The notes beneath the pieces are model-generated. The model was given only the letters and a program-made list of their open reading frames with translations, ran no database searches and was not told the DNA's origin. 40,634 nucleotides of DNA from Chthonomonadales bacterium (GTDB taxonomy: Bacteria; Armatimonadota; Chthonomonadetes; Chthonomonadales; CAJBBX01), in contig DAIDHP010000037.1 of assembly GCA_027459625.1 (NCBI GenBank), positions 1-40,634 on the forward strand. The letters are read 5' to 3'. Positions 17,903 to 27,398 of the stretch are shown here, piece by piece. Each line of letters starts with the position of its first letter. Positions within the stretch are counted from its first letter, which is position 1. A program made the position numbers and the translations under genes.

Positions 17903-18721
17903 TCAGTGAAAAGCGGCGCCGGTGACAAAAATCATCATCTCATGGTTGATGGGATGCTCCCCAACATACATTCCCCAACGAAAGGTGTTTTTACTTCCCT
18001 GAGGACGCGGAAAGGCACCGGAATCCACCTTTTTTTGATCAAGGTATACCTCATAGTCCAAACCATTGTCTCTTACGCGAACGAAAAAAGGCTTACCGAT
18101 CATATTCGTGGCGAGTATCTCGGATCTTGGGCCAATTATGTGGTTCGGACGGTGATCCAAAATAACATCTCCTTTGAAATTCATATTCAGGTGAACTATC
18201 CAAATGGATTTGTTGTTAAAAAGTTGGAAAATACACGCCCCGCCTGGCTTGATGATGGTGTAAGTGCCACTCCACTCATGCCAGGTACCATTTTGCCAGT
18301 GCAATCCGCTATATGTCTCGACTCTGGCAGCGAGCGGGCGACGATTGCGTTCGTTGCATTCCCCTTGAAACAGACGGAATATTTGGACGTTGCCATCCTC
18401 CTGATACCACCGCGACCACTTAGAGAAATCCTTGCGTTTTATCGCACTATTCCCGAGGGTATGGAGCAGGATATCTTTTGCGATCGGATGATGTGCATCC
18501 GGCCCCACATCCACGAGGCGTTTATTGATGCGGATAATTGATCCAGTCACGCCGACGGTCGATTTTTCTCCCTGTTTCAGCATGCCTTTGCTCATGATTT
18601 CGGCGAAAGTGGGGTCAGTTCCCTCCTGGGTGTAAAGAGGTTCACATTGAGCCAGTTTTGGCGTCAAAAACGGCAAACTCCAGAGCAGGGAGATGCCAAG
18701 CAGTGTCAATAACAATCTCAT
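17903..18721 (-). CDS. Secreted jelly-roll protein, polysaccharide-lyase-like
   Basis: A 272-residue protein with a clear signal peptide (MRLLLTLLGISLLWSLPFL, cleavage probably near AQC). The mature part is beta-rich. SKWSRWYQEDGNVQIFRLFQ, WHEWSGTYTIIKPGGACIFQ, IVHLNMNFKGDVILDHR, VRDNGLDYEVYLD and FRWGMYVGEHP follow the alternating pattern of a concanavalin-like jelly roll. It resembles uncharacterised alginate/glucuronan lyase-like proteins, but I cannot place it in a numbered lyase family or point to a proven catalytic site. It lies between a secreted propeller gene and a broken exported gene on the same strand, so it probably acts on the same extracellular glycan. The ATG has AAAGGA upstream. 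Confidence 0.6.
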   Translation of the reverse strand: MRLLLTLLGISLLWSLPFLTPKLAQCEPLYTQEGTDPTFAEIMSKGMLKQGEKSTVGVTGSIIRINKRLVDVGPDAHHPIAKDILLHTLGNSAIKRKDFSKWSRWYQEDGNVQIFRLFQGECNERNRRPLAARVETYSGLHWQNGTWHEWSGTYTIIKPGGACIFQLFNNKSIWIVHLNMNFKGDVILDHRPNHIIGPRSEILATNMIGKPFFVRVRDNGLDYEVYLDQKKVDSGAFPRPQGSKNTFRWGMYVGEHPINHEMMIFVTGAAFH

Positions 18722-18877
18722 TGGTATGTGTTCCTTTCACAGCTCGCTTAATAATAAGAAGGATCGAAAAGAGGACACCGCCCTAATCCCTCGTTCAGCT
18801 CTATTGTGGCATATTTGACATCGTGGCAATTCTCAATATAATGAATTATTGTTGAGCATATCGTTACAAGTCCAAGG

Positions 18878-20836
18878 TTATGGTCGCCAGAGGTAAAGAA
18901 GATTTTTCCCTCGCCAGTCCTCCTCCACGAGCAGGAGATATTCGCCATTCTTTCGTTTGGTCGCCTGTATGGCATAGGGCATATCCTCCCAGCCCCAACC
19001 CTCTCCCGTCGCCTTCCCTGGTGAGAATGTGCCTAAGTATGCGCCATTGGACAGCTTCATGATATGCACGAGCTGCTTGCCATCGTTAGGCTTAACCATC
19101 CCGACGAACATATATTGACCAGCGATATCCACCGCCTCTGGCGTTAGCGGACCCTCCTTGCCGGTGTTTCCATCGCGAGGCATATCGATTGTCCATTTCA
19201 ATATTCGTTTCCCTTTAAGCCATCCATCGTATCTTCGCGCGGCTGCCCCCGCCACCCCCCATGTTTCAACATTCTGACCATTCAAATATCCCGTCAAATA
19301 AAGTGTGTCCGTTGAACAATCGTACATCACTCTCCGAATAAGTTGCCATCCATTAGGCCATTTCCAAACTTGCGGATTGGACCAATCATAAATCGGGGAA
19401 TGTTTTTCGTTCCACCCTTTGAAAGGAAAATAACGAATGGTTTGATTCGGTCCATCCCCATTCCATATTCCCCCTTTGGCATCCACATACCAAGCCCACT
19501 GATTATCTCCATGTATCCCCCCCACCCGATGAGCCAAGTATCCTTTGGGATTACCGAAGGTATAGATATCGTATCCGCCCGCGTATTGTCCTATGGTGTA
19601 TAGGAGACGATGACCGTCCAGTCGGCGCAGAATGGCGGTGCAGCCATATTTTGCGCGGGTGGCGTTTGGTCCTTTCAGAGGATTCAGGGATATACCAATG
19701 AGGCTCCATTCGGATCCCGGGGATTTACGCTCAAGGTCAAGATGAAAAACCGCAGTGCGACCATAGACGGTTTGTCCATCGGAATTGGGGTCAAACCCAA
19801 ACGTGTCCACAAAACTGAAACACCCAAGCTTCCAAAGCAATCTCCCATTGGGAGCATAGGATCGTAACAGCATGCTGCCGTTCGGACCGTTCCCGAAATT
19901 CATGCAAACATAGATATTCCCTTTGGCATCCGTACCGGCTCCGCGCAATGCGAACAGCTTTGTCGAGGTAACCACCCCCGGGATGCCAGAGAGAATTCCC
20001 CCTTTTCCGCCGAAAGCGCGAACCAATTTGGGCGTGTTGCGAATATCGTAGAACAAAATTTGCTGTCGAGGTCCATTGTCACAGATGATAAGCCGTCCTC
20101 GGTTATCGAAGGAGACAGCGGAAGGGTTCCCCAAACCGCTCACCTTCACCCCCGAGTATTTTCCCTTCTCCGTGTATCGTAAAACGGATTTCCCCTCAAT
20201 GATCCAAAGGTTTCCATCGGGAGCTATGGTTATCCCCTTGGCATTATCAATCGGAAAGGATCGGATCACACTCATATCCGATGCCGAGCGAATCTCCGCC
20301 TCCTTCGGATAAAGTATCGCCAATTCATGATTCCGCGCAGCCATGCCTATCGCCTTGTCCGGTGTGTCAACCGAGGTTTCGAACTTTGCGGAATCGAGGC
20401 CGCCTATTTTCCATGAAAACTTGAGCAGTTTTTTACCCGTGTTGGCGAAATAAATATGGTCTCCAAGGAGCGCCACCGCATGGTTGCCGGTATTCCAGCC
20501 CCATGCGCCTTCTCCTCCTTTAAGGTTTTCGGCCTTAAGAAGTACCCTGTTTGTTTTCCCATCCTTGTATAGTCCAGCGCAACGCCCCGCCTCGTCCCAG
20601 TCCACGCCGACGAGTACCGTTCCATCAGGAGAGACATCCATCGCGTTCGCCCCTTCCTGAACCCAATATCCATATCCGTTCGGACCACCATTGCCTCCGA
20701 AGCTGTTGCCCACCCAGCTAGTTTCATACGAGCCTGGCGGGACGTGAAATTTGGATACCGTTTGCGCCGAACATGGATGGCGCCAAACAAACATCGCCGT
20801 GATGAGAAACATGAGCTTGATCCGCTTATCGAACAT
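18878..20836 (-). CDS. Secreted NHL/SMP-30-like beta-propeller protein
   Basis: A 652-residue exported protein. It starts at MFDKRIKLMFLITAMFV (AAAGG nine bases upstream), and the signal peptide ends near CSAQT. Propeller blades are visible as repeated DG-turn segments: AMDVSPDGTVLVGVDWD, GITIAPDGNLWIIEGKS, AVSFDNRGRLIICDNG and GTDAKGNIYVCMNFGNG. Later there are blades with LYLTGYLNGQ and EGWGWEDMPYAI. The length suggests six to eight blades and no additional catalytic domain. It is similar in style to the 1096-residue protein at 10155 but lacks its CBM9-like tail. A function in binding or modifying extracellular glycan is inferred from its position between hydrolase and lyase-like genes. An operator-like palindrome lies 52 bases upstream of the start. 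Confidence 0.75.
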   Translation of the reverse strand: MFDKRIKLMFLITAMFVWRHPCSAQTVSKFHVPPGSYETSWVGNSFGGNGGPNGYGYWVQEGANAMDVSPDGTVLVGVDWDEAGRCAGLYKDGKTNRVLLKAENLKGGEGAWGWNTGNHAVALLGDHIYFANTGKKLLKFSWKIGGLDSAKFETSVDTPDKAIGMAARNHELAILYPKEAEIRSASDMSVIRSFPIDNAKGITIAPDGNLWIIEGKSVLRYTEKGKYSGVKVSGLGNPSAVSFDNRGRLIICDNGPRQQILFYDIRNTPKLVRAFGGKGGILSGIPGVVTSTKLFALRGAGTDAKGNIYVCMNFGNGPNGSMLLRSYAPNGRLLWKLGCFSFVDTFGFDPNSDGQTVYGRTAVFHLDLERKSPGSEWSLIGISLNPLKGPNATRAKYGCTAILRRLDGHRLLYTIGQYAGGYDIYTFGNPKGYLAHRVGGIHGDNQWAWYVDAKGGIWNGDGPNQTIRYFPFKGWNEKHSPIYDWSNPQVWKWPNGWQLIRRVMYDCSTDTLYLTGYLNGQNVETWGVAGAAARRYDGWLKGKRILKWTIDMPRDGNTGKEGPLTPEAVDIAGQYMFVGMVKPNDGKQLVHIMKLSNGAYLGTFSPGKATGEGWGWEDMPYAIQATKRKNGEYLLLVEEDWRGKNLLYLWRP

Positions 20837-20887
20837 CCTCTCATACCTTTCTATTAAAATCAATGCTGGGCATGGAACTGAAAAAAG

Positions 20888-20907
20888 TATATGTAACGTT
20901 GCATATA
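20888..20907. promoter_or_regulatory. LacI-type operator-like palindrome 3 (best match)
   Basis: The sequence TATATGTAACGTTGCATATA is a 20-base palindrome with one mismatched pair and a central CpG. Its right half GTTGCATAT is identical to that of site 2a. It sits about 50 bases before the ATG of the propeller gene at 20836, where repressor binding would block transcription. It is the strongest of the candidate operators. Confidence 0.6.
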
Positions 20908-21013
20908 TTACGATATATATCTTAACGTGATTTGTAAAAATCTGTCAAGCCCCATGCGTCTTAGGAGAAATTATTGTATAGTCGTGTAATTGAAAATACG
21001 ATTTCAGGTGAGT

Positions 21014-21027
21014 TATCACATGTGATA
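21014..21027. promoter_or_regulatory. Perfect 14-base palindrome TATCACATGTGATA
   Basis: A perfect palindrome in the 317-base gap between the propeller gene start (20836) and the end of the frameshifted hydrolase gene (21154). The TGTGA/TCACA arms are reminiscent of CRP/FNR- or GntR-type sites, but the arms face the opposite way from the classic CRP consensus. It lies about 180 bases upstream of the propeller gene. The rest of this gap shows only the operator site at 20888 and no gene. Confidence 0.35.
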
Positions 21028-21153
21028 TGAGTGAACCAAACCGCGTGTTTTTGGAAATTGGCAATTACATCAGCCGTTATTCGGAAAGGAAGAAATGGAT
21101 AAATCGGCGTACCATCGGCTCAACGATCATGTGCGAGGGAACACCGCCAATAA

Positions 21154-22745
21154 TCAATCCTTGCTAATTACAAGCAAGGCATCCTCCCATCCCTGAGGGC
21201 GGGAGAGGGTGATCGACACGCCGACATGATTCATTTTGGACTTGGGCGTTCGCCCGCCCGTCTTTGGATCACGCCATTGAAACTCTATCGTCGAAGGAAG
21301 GCGAATGGAGGATATTTGAATGGAATCGTTATCGGGAAGATACGCCACAAGCAAGTCCCCTCTTGCTGAGGCGGCTAACGGCATATATTGTGTGGGTTCC
21401 TTGGCCTGGTTCATAACATACTCCGGATGCGGCTCCAACTCCCACCATTTCAATCCGTTTAGGAATTCCGAGAGATATTTCATCTGCATGGAGGATTCCC
21501 TATTCATTCCTTTTTCCCAACTCCACGCGCTTTCCTGAGGATCGCCGCCTCCCTTCACCCCCCAGTTCCATATCCCCGCGCACCCATACGTGTAACCCAC
21601 GCATCCGGAAAGGAGGCTCCAATACCCGCAACTCCTTGGCATACGGTCTCGCCGAAATCGCTGTCGTATCTCGATTCAAGGTCCACAACGGGTTTGACGG
21701 GTTGGAGCCGATAAAGGGCGAGACTCCATTCCACCGCATTACGCGCCGCGATATCGGCGCTGATGGGATTTCCGCCCCATCCCGCTCCCGTCTGCTCTCC
21801 ACTAATATCCAAATAAGGCTGGGCCCGATATTTGACGGAGGCGCTTAGCCCCGTTCCCGGATGCTGTGTGATGAGATGCATGGAGGAGGATTCCCTGATG
21901 GTGTTTCCGACGGAATTCGCCAAATCCATATACGGGCTGTCGAAGCTAGGCGAATATATCACGAAGTTTCCCATCAACCTAGCGACCAATTGCCGGGCGA
22001 AAGCCTGCGCCGATGCGGCGTTCGGATACCGTTTCACCGGCTCCATCAAACCCACAATCGCGACGGCAAGCCCCTGCTGATTGGCGAATTCGATTTTCTG
22101 TTCGTATTGACGCCCAAACGAGGGATTAATCTCCATGGGATTGTCGCGCAGCAGGGGCGGATCCCCTTGCCAGTCAAGACTTCCCTGCCAATCCTCAGCG
22201 CAGGATAGCTGCAATATGGAGAAACGTTTCTGCAAACGATCCGCCACGTAAACCTTCCAGTCTTCGAATTTCGCGTTCATCGGAGCCGCCCAAGCGGTAT
22301 CTCCACTCCACAAGAACGGCGTTCCATCATCATACGTTAGATATCGATTATTGGAGGAGACTCTGAAGTATCCGCGTCGGTACAAAGGGTTGGATCCGCG
22401 ATAGGGCTTCACATCCACCGTTCCGCGTTGATTGTGCAATCCGCTGTCGCTGGTGTCGGAGCAGGATGTCGCCCATTCCCATTTTCCGATATGCGGAAAC
22501 ATCGCCCTGATTTTGAACACGCTCCCTCCATCCCAGAAACCCAGCCCTTTTATAACGCTCCCCTTGTGCCCCCGATATGTCACGTATAAAATTACATCCG
22601 TGCCGGGGTTTGAGTAAGATTTCGAGCTCTGAAGGGAGTGCTCCCATCTTCTCCACGTTTGAACCAGGGGTTCTTTCGCTTCGGATAGCAGCGGAGCGCT
22701 GAGAAGGGATATTAAAAACGCTCTTCTCGTGATGGCCCTTTTCAT
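21154..22745 (-). pseudogene. Tat-exported DUF5060/apiosidase-like glycoside hydrolase, frameshifted
   Basis: The first 396-codon frame starts MKRAITRRAFLISLLSAPLL (Tat signal), then an N-terminal DUF5060-like sandwich (VILYVTYRGHKGSVIKGLGF, GKWEWATSCSDTSDSGL). A DUF4038-type barrel follows (LTYDDGTPFLWSGDTAWAAP, LQKRFSILQLSCAEDW, PVVDLESRYDSDFGE). Near 21640 homology jumps to another frame, MPRSCGYWSLLSGCVGYTYG, which carries the end of the barrel and the beta tail down to KD at 21154. A single small indel around 21630-21655 explains this. It is a secreted relative of the GH140-type enzyme at 5610-6902. The frameshift may be a real mutation or an assembly error. The upstream GH-A gene ends 21 bases before it, suggesting one operon. 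Confidence 0.7.
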
Positions 22746-22766
22746 CGGGATCCTCCTAAAGGGATG

Positions 22767-24269
22767 TCAGTGTTTTGCGCGAACGCTCAAGGCGATGTCC
22801 TCGGTGTAATCCGGGGAGGAGAGAGTCACCACATCGTCATCGCTCCGAACCGATTCGCTTTTAACGTATTTCCCGGTCTTGGTATCCAGCCACTTCACCT
22901 CGTATTCTCCCGAAGGCAGCGCCAATTGCAAGTCCGCATGAGTTCCGCCTAGAAGATAAATGGCGTATTCCTTTCCTTGGATGGCGAGAACATGCACCCT
23001 GGCGCCCTCCGGGACTCCGCCTTGGACAACCTTATCATCCGGAGCCATGCGGATGAAATCGAAACCGTTGATAAATCTCTTCAAAATGCCGAGTTGGTGT
23101 CGCAGTTCAGGACTGCCGCCTCCCGGAGATGCGTAGTCGAGGAAGGTCCCGTCGGGATGGGCGCAGGTGAAGGAGTAATCCAAATTGTTATACAGCCCGC
23201 CTCCGGCCAGAATGAACTCCCATCCCTCCGTGCGATAAAGATAATCCTCCTTTCCGCGGAAACCGGTCTCGTTCTCCCCGATGACCTTGTCCAGCCCATA
23301 GTTCAATCCCACGGTGACAGGCGGGGTGGCGTAGTGAAAATTGAAGATGGAGACGCCCGGGACCGGGTCGGTGATGAGAGCCTTGTCGTTGGCGATATTC
23401 ATGGAGATAAGATGCTTTTGAGGGAAATCCTTCTCCTCATCCTCAATCACGCTCACGATATGCCTCTGCCAATCCATCGATACGCCACCGAAATAGGGCT
23501 CGTTGCAAACCTCATAGTAGAGGTTGTCGTAATCCTTTAGCTCTCGCACGATTTTCCGCACCATCGCATCCTGCACGTGAAGCAAATCGGGATGTTTCAG
23601 GGTGTAGACCTCGTCAGCCGGGCAATCTCCGACGCCGTTTATATTGTTCCCGATGTACATGGGATTGGCTTTCCAGAGAGCGTCATCGTAATTCGGGCAG
23701 AATAGGTTCATCTCCACCACCACGCCGTATTTGGAAGCTGTGTTCATAAAATCCTTGAGACGCTTGAAATACTCGGGGTCCCATTGGGTGAGATCGAACT
23801 TATTTCCGCCGTCAGAGTATCCGGAGGTATCGCTGCGTTTCCAAGGGCAGACGTAGCGATTGGGAAGCGGCGCGAGCGTGTTGTCGGTGATGCCGAAGGA
23901 GCTATGAATTTCCCGGTAGGAGCCTGACCATGTCCGAGTGAGGTTCAATCCATCCTTGTGCAGCGTTTCCAGATACTTATGGTAATCGAAATCCAGGTTC
24001 AGCACCGCTCCATAGTGTTCTCCCGAGGTGATCAGGATAGTGGGCTCTCCTCTGAAGAGGAAATAGTGAGGGTTGATAGGATCCAAAGCCAGGAAAGCTT
24101 TTGCATGACGATCTGTTCGTTCCGAATCCGTAAGCATGTTAGCTCCTTTTCGTAGGTTTATTTGACAATGTGCGCACATGGCGAACGTTATCAATAAACT
24201 GATAATCATCATTGTATAAAACGTTACAAGATTGCATATCGAACGACGGCATGTGGTTGAAATGTTCAT
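22767..24269 (-). CDS. Membrane-anchored or secreted clan GH-A glycoside hydrolase
   Basis: A 500-residue protein starting at 24269 behind AGGAG (eight bases). The upstream in-frame ATG at 24314 has no such site. A hydrophobic stretch at residues 13-32 is a signal peptide or anchor. The catalytic TIM barrel shows GLNLTRTWSGSY, LKDFMNTASKYGVVVEMNLF and YYEVCNEPYF with the acid/base candidate E257 of the NEP motif. KVIGENETGF gives the nucleophile candidate E332. A beta domain (YEVKWLDTKTGKYV) closes it. The layout is that of retaining clan GH-A enzymes; I cannot fix the family number or the substrate. It is followed at 21 bases by the frameshifted DUF5060/apiosidase-like gene and faces the GH116-type gene across a divergent promoter region. 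Confidence 0.75.
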   Translation of the reverse strand: MNISTTCRRSICNLVTFYTMMIISLLITFAMCAHCQINLRKGANMLTDSERTDRHAKAFLALDPINPHYFLFRGEPTILITSGEHYGAVLNLDFDYHKYLETLHKDGLNLTRTWSGSYREIHSSFGITDNTLAPLPNRYVCPWKRSDTSGYSDGGNKFDLTQWDPEYFKRLKDFMNTASKYGVVVEMNLFCPNYDDALWKANPMYIGNNINGVGDCPADEVYTLKHPDLLHVQDAMVRKIVRELKDYDNLYYEVCNEPYFGGVSMDWQRHIVSVIEDEEKDFPQKHLISMNIANDKALITDPVPGVSIFNFHYATPPVTVGLNYGLDKVIGENETGFRGKEDYLYRTEGWEFILAGGGLYNNLDYSFTCAHPDGTFLDYASPGGGSPELRHQLGILKRFINGFDFIRMAPDDKVVQGGVPEGARVHVLAIQGKEYAIYLLGGTHADLQLALPSGEYEVKWLDTKTGKYVKSESVRSDDDVVTLSSPDYTEDIALSVRAKH

Positions 24270-24468
24270 CGGATATGCTCCTAAAGGATCGTTAAAGAAG
24301 ATGTTAAAACGCATTTGTATCGTAACTTATACATATTAACCCTATTTTCGATGACAAGCAACCCTTTTTGGAAATCGTCCGTACCTTCGGATACATCCTA
24401 TCGCATGCTCATTCGCCTAAGATTGGAGTAAACTACGTTATCGCGAATCCGTTACAAAAGGAAATACT
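24270..24468. promoter_or_regulatory. Divergent promoter region between two hydrolase genes
   Basis: This 199-base AT-rich region separates the minus-strand GH-A gene from the plus-strand GH116-type gene and must hold both promoters. Around 24317-24334 the arms TGTAT and ATACA are spaced as an 18-base site, a weak relative of the CpG-centred operator palindromes. AAAGGAAA serves the plus-strand start at 24469. No hexamers are clear enough to assign. Confidence 0.35.
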
Positions 24469-27279
24469 ATGAAGGCGACTTGCGTTATCATATCAACGAT
24501 TATCACATGTTTGTTTCTGTCCGTTCCGATATCGGAAATATCCCTTTGCGCCAACGCAGCCATCCTTAAGAACGCCGCATTGAAAATGAAAGGGGAGGAT
24601 CAAGCAATGAAGAACCGCGCTTATCGCTACTCGATTGTGCATTTCTCCGATGCGCCTCGCACGGTCATTGGTGTAACATATCATTCCGGCGACACCAAAT
24701 CCTTCATGCCCTTGGGAGGCTTGGGAACCGGAACCCTAGGGATGAACAGCAGAGGTGAGTTTGTGAATCAATCCATCTCCAATAGTTACCGCCCCGTGCC
24801 TTTGGATCCTCAATCCTGTCGTATCGAAATAAAATCGGGACGTACGGGGAAGTGGGAGCCGTTCAGTGAATGGTCGAAGACCTATCTGGCACATTTTCCC
24901 ATTGAGGATTACGGGTGCTCTCGCAAGGGATCGCCGATTAAAATAGACCTTCGCGCATTCAGCCCCTTCATCCCCGATGATTCACGGGATTCCGCCACCC
25001 CCGTCGCTCTGTTTCGCTTCCGGGCGCATAACGTCGGGAAAAATGCCGCAAGAATCGCGATCCGTTTCCGATGGAACTCCCCTCTCTCCGAGACGGAAAA
25101 CGGGGTGACCTCCTCCGGCAACGTGGATGGATACTTACGATGGAATTTGGGCGACATTCAAGCAGGCGAACAGATGGTGGTGCCTGTGATGTTTCTCGCA
25201 GCGAACTCGATGCGAAGCCTGCACTCACTTTTCCGGCATCCCCATGGCGATATCACGCTTGATGAAAACGGTGCGTTCAACTGGGAAAACACAGGGCAGC
25301 AGTGCCTTCACACATCGGCGGGCGGATGCCTTAGCCAGCACGGCTTTTTCTTGCATTACACCCTTTCAGGGTCGAATACTCCATCCCGCGCCGGCACTTT
25401 AATCACGGGCGGCGAGCCGACGGAGAACCTGGTTAGAGTCTCTCATACCCCGGACAAAGTGGAGTTGAAAACCGAGGACGGGGCGCTCGCAGTGGAGGTG
25501 GATCGCGGGGACGGGGTCCTCACCTATCGTATTCGGAATATCGGTTCCTCGCCGGTGCGTGACCTTCAGCTTTCCGTATACGCCAATCTGGAGGCGAATC
25601 ACACCGAAATGGATGATCACGGGTGGCTGGACGCTAACCGAGGCGCACTCATCGTGACCGATTCATCGGGCGCGGCGTGTGCGCTTGCAAGCGATATCCC
25701 TCCCTCGGCGGGTTGGTGCGGATTATGGGGAGGCACCATTCAAAGGATGGTCGAGAACCAGGCTATACCTGTCAGTCAATGGAGTTCCGCGGAGAATAAG
25801 ATCACCTCGGTTTTATCCAAAGAATCCGAGGATGTCATTCTCACTCAGGAGGGGGAGGATCATTCAGGATGCACCCTCCTTGCGCCGCAAGAGGATGGGG
25901 TGTCCGTGGAGCCGGATTATCAATCACACGGCGCCATCTCCTTGGAGCAAAGCGTCATTCTTCCCCCGGGATCCTCGCGCGATATTAGGTTCATCCTCGC
26001 ATGGTATTATCCAAATGCCAAGGACAGCGACGGGAAGTTTGTCGGACATCAATACGCGCACTGGTTCGGAAACTCAAAGGAGGTGGCGATATACGCCGCG
26101 AAACATTGGGGAAATCTCGCAAGACGAACCGGAGAATGGCAGGAGAAGATATACGATGATCCGCATCTTCCGAATGGTTTGAAGGATCAATTGGTTAACT
26201 CCCTCTACTCGCTTGCGCGCAACACCTGCTGGCTTTACGACGGTCGGTTCAGCCATAGCGAATCCTTCATTGGATGCCCGATCACGGAGACCATTGTATG
26301 CAGGTTCTACGGCAGCATTGCCACGGCGTTGCTGTTCCCCGATCTTGAAAGGAACACCATGCGGCAATTCATGCATTGGCAGCGTCCGGATGGCGCCATC
26401 CCGTTCGCGTTTGGTCCCGGAGAGCGATGGAATTCGCCCTATTACGACACCCAGAAAGTGCTGGACAGCGCCGAGTTCGTTCTTATGGCGTGGCGGGATT
26501 ACAAGCTTTGGAAGGACGCGGCATGGGCGAAGGAGGTGTTTCCCGCTGTGCGAAAGGCGCTGCACTACGCAGCCAGTTTAAACAAGCCGGGAGAATATCT
26601 GCCCAATGACGATCTCTCCATGCAGTACTACGACTGCTGGCCATTCCATGGCGTTTCCGCTTACACCGGAGGAGTGTATCTCGCAGCCTTGAAAGCGGGG
26701 GCGGCGTTTGGCGCTCTATTGAACGATCAAGCTTTTGAAAGGGAGTGCGCACATCAGTTTAAGCTCTCCCAAGCGAGTTATGTTACAAGGTTATGGACCG
26801 GCTCTTATTACCGCCTTTGGAACGATGACACAACCGGCAAACGGAGCGACACATCCCTCGCCTCGCAACTGACAGGTCAATGGTATGCGTCGCTGTGCGG
26901 ATTGGGAGATATCCTGCCGGGCAACCAGATGATAACGGCGTTGAGACATGTGGCGAAGGTGAACGGCGGGGGTGGCGTGTGGGCGCTCGTCAATGGCGTC
27001 ACGCCAGATGGTTCACGGGATCACAACGGAACCAACGGTCAGTCGGACACCGCCACTTTGGGCGAGACTTGGTGTTTCGCAGCCACGTGCTATTGGCTGG
27101 ACAAACCGAACCTTGGATTGCCGTTTGTCAAACGACTATGCGAGGACATCGCTCTCAGGCAGAGGGATGATTGGGGTACCTCCTGGAACATGGATCCGGA
27201 TACGGGAGCCATGCTTTGGGGCGGGGAGTATTACAGCGACATGTGCGTGTGGAGCCTCTGGCTGGCGATGAAAAGGTAG
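24469..27279 (+). CDS. GH116-type glycosidase (DUF608 family)
   Basis: A 936-residue exported enzyme with a signal peptide (ATCVIISTIITCLFLSVPI). The N-terminal beta domain of the Glyco_hydr_116N type contains SFMPLGGLGTGTLGMNS. The alpha-toroid catalytic domain (DUF608) contains LVNSLYSLARNTCWLYDGRF, then SHSES with E598 and QYYDCWPFHGVSAYTGG with D722. By comparison with bacterial and human GBA2-type enzymes, these are my candidates for nucleophile and acid/base. Members act on beta-glucosides, beta-xylosides or related sugars; the exact sugar is not readable. The nucleophile motif is divergent from the LEG form seen in GBA2, so a different specificity is possible. First gene of a plus-strand unit with the oxidoreductase 119 bases downstream. 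Confidence 0.8.
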   Translation: MKATCVIISTIITCLFLSVPISEISLCANAAILKNAALKMKGEDQAMKNRAYRYSIVHFSDAPRTVIGVTYHSGDTKSFMPLGGLGTGTLGMNSRGEFVNQSISNSYRPVPLDPQSCRIEIKSGRTGKWEPFSEWSKTYLAHFPIEDYGCSRKGSPIKIDLRAFSPFIPDDSRDSATPVALFRFRAHNVGKNAARIAIRFRWNSPLSETENGVTSSGNVDGYLRWNLGDIQAGEQMVVPVMFLAANSMRSLHSLFRHPHGDITLDENGAFNWENTGQQCLHTSAGGCLSQHGFFLHYTLSGSNTPSRAGTLITGGEPTENLVRVSHTPDKVELKTEDGALAVEVDRGDGVLTYRIRNIGSSPVRDLQLSVYANLEANHTEMDDHGWLDANRGALIVTDSSGAACALASDIPPSAGWCGLWGGTIQRMVENQAIPVSQWSSAENKITSVLSKESEDVILTQEGEDHSGCTLLAPQEDGVSVEPDYQSHGAISLEQSVILPPGSSRDIRFILAWYYPNAKDSDGKFVGHQYAHWFGNSKEVAIYAAKHWGNLARRTGEWQEKIYDDPHLPNGLKDQLVNSLYSLARNTCWLYDGRFSHSESFIGCPITETIVCRFYGSIATALLFPDLERNTMRQFMHWQRPDGAIPFAFGPGERWNSPYYDTQKVLDSAEFVLMAWRDYKLWKDAAWAKEVFPAVRKALHYAASLNKPGEYLPNDDLSMQYYDCWPFHGVSAYTGGVYLAALKAGAAFGALLNDQAFERECAHQFKLSQASYVTRLWTGSYYRLWNDDTTGKRSDTSLASQLTGQWYASLCGLGDILPGNQMITALRHVAKVNGGGGVWALVNGVTPDGSRDHNGTNGQSDTATLGETWCFAATCYWLDKPNLGLPFVKRLCEDIALRQRDDWGTSWNMDPDTGAMLWGGEYYSDMCVWSLWLAMKR

Positions 27280-27398
27280 AATGTAGGCTTATCATCTCTT
27301 GCCGCGGATAATGGAAAGTGGTATCCTGAAAGATATGGTTTCTTAGATTTTTTTCAAGACATTCGACCCCTTAACTCACCGTTTCATAGGAGGCAAAG

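Noticed and set aside
18832-18856. CTCAA/TTGAG hairpin between the propeller and jelly-roll genes as a terminator.
   Set aside because: The stem is only five bases, AT-rich and lacks a following T run on the minus strand.
22977-23540. Long plus-strand frames opposite the GH-A gene and other hydrolase genes.
   Set aside because: They mirror the codon structure of well-supported minus-strand genes and lack protein-family features.
24181-24240. AACGTTACAAGATTGCATATC as a further LacI-type operator inside the 5' end of the GH-A gene.
   Set aside because: The half sites are not spaced or centred like the other three; the match is too weak.
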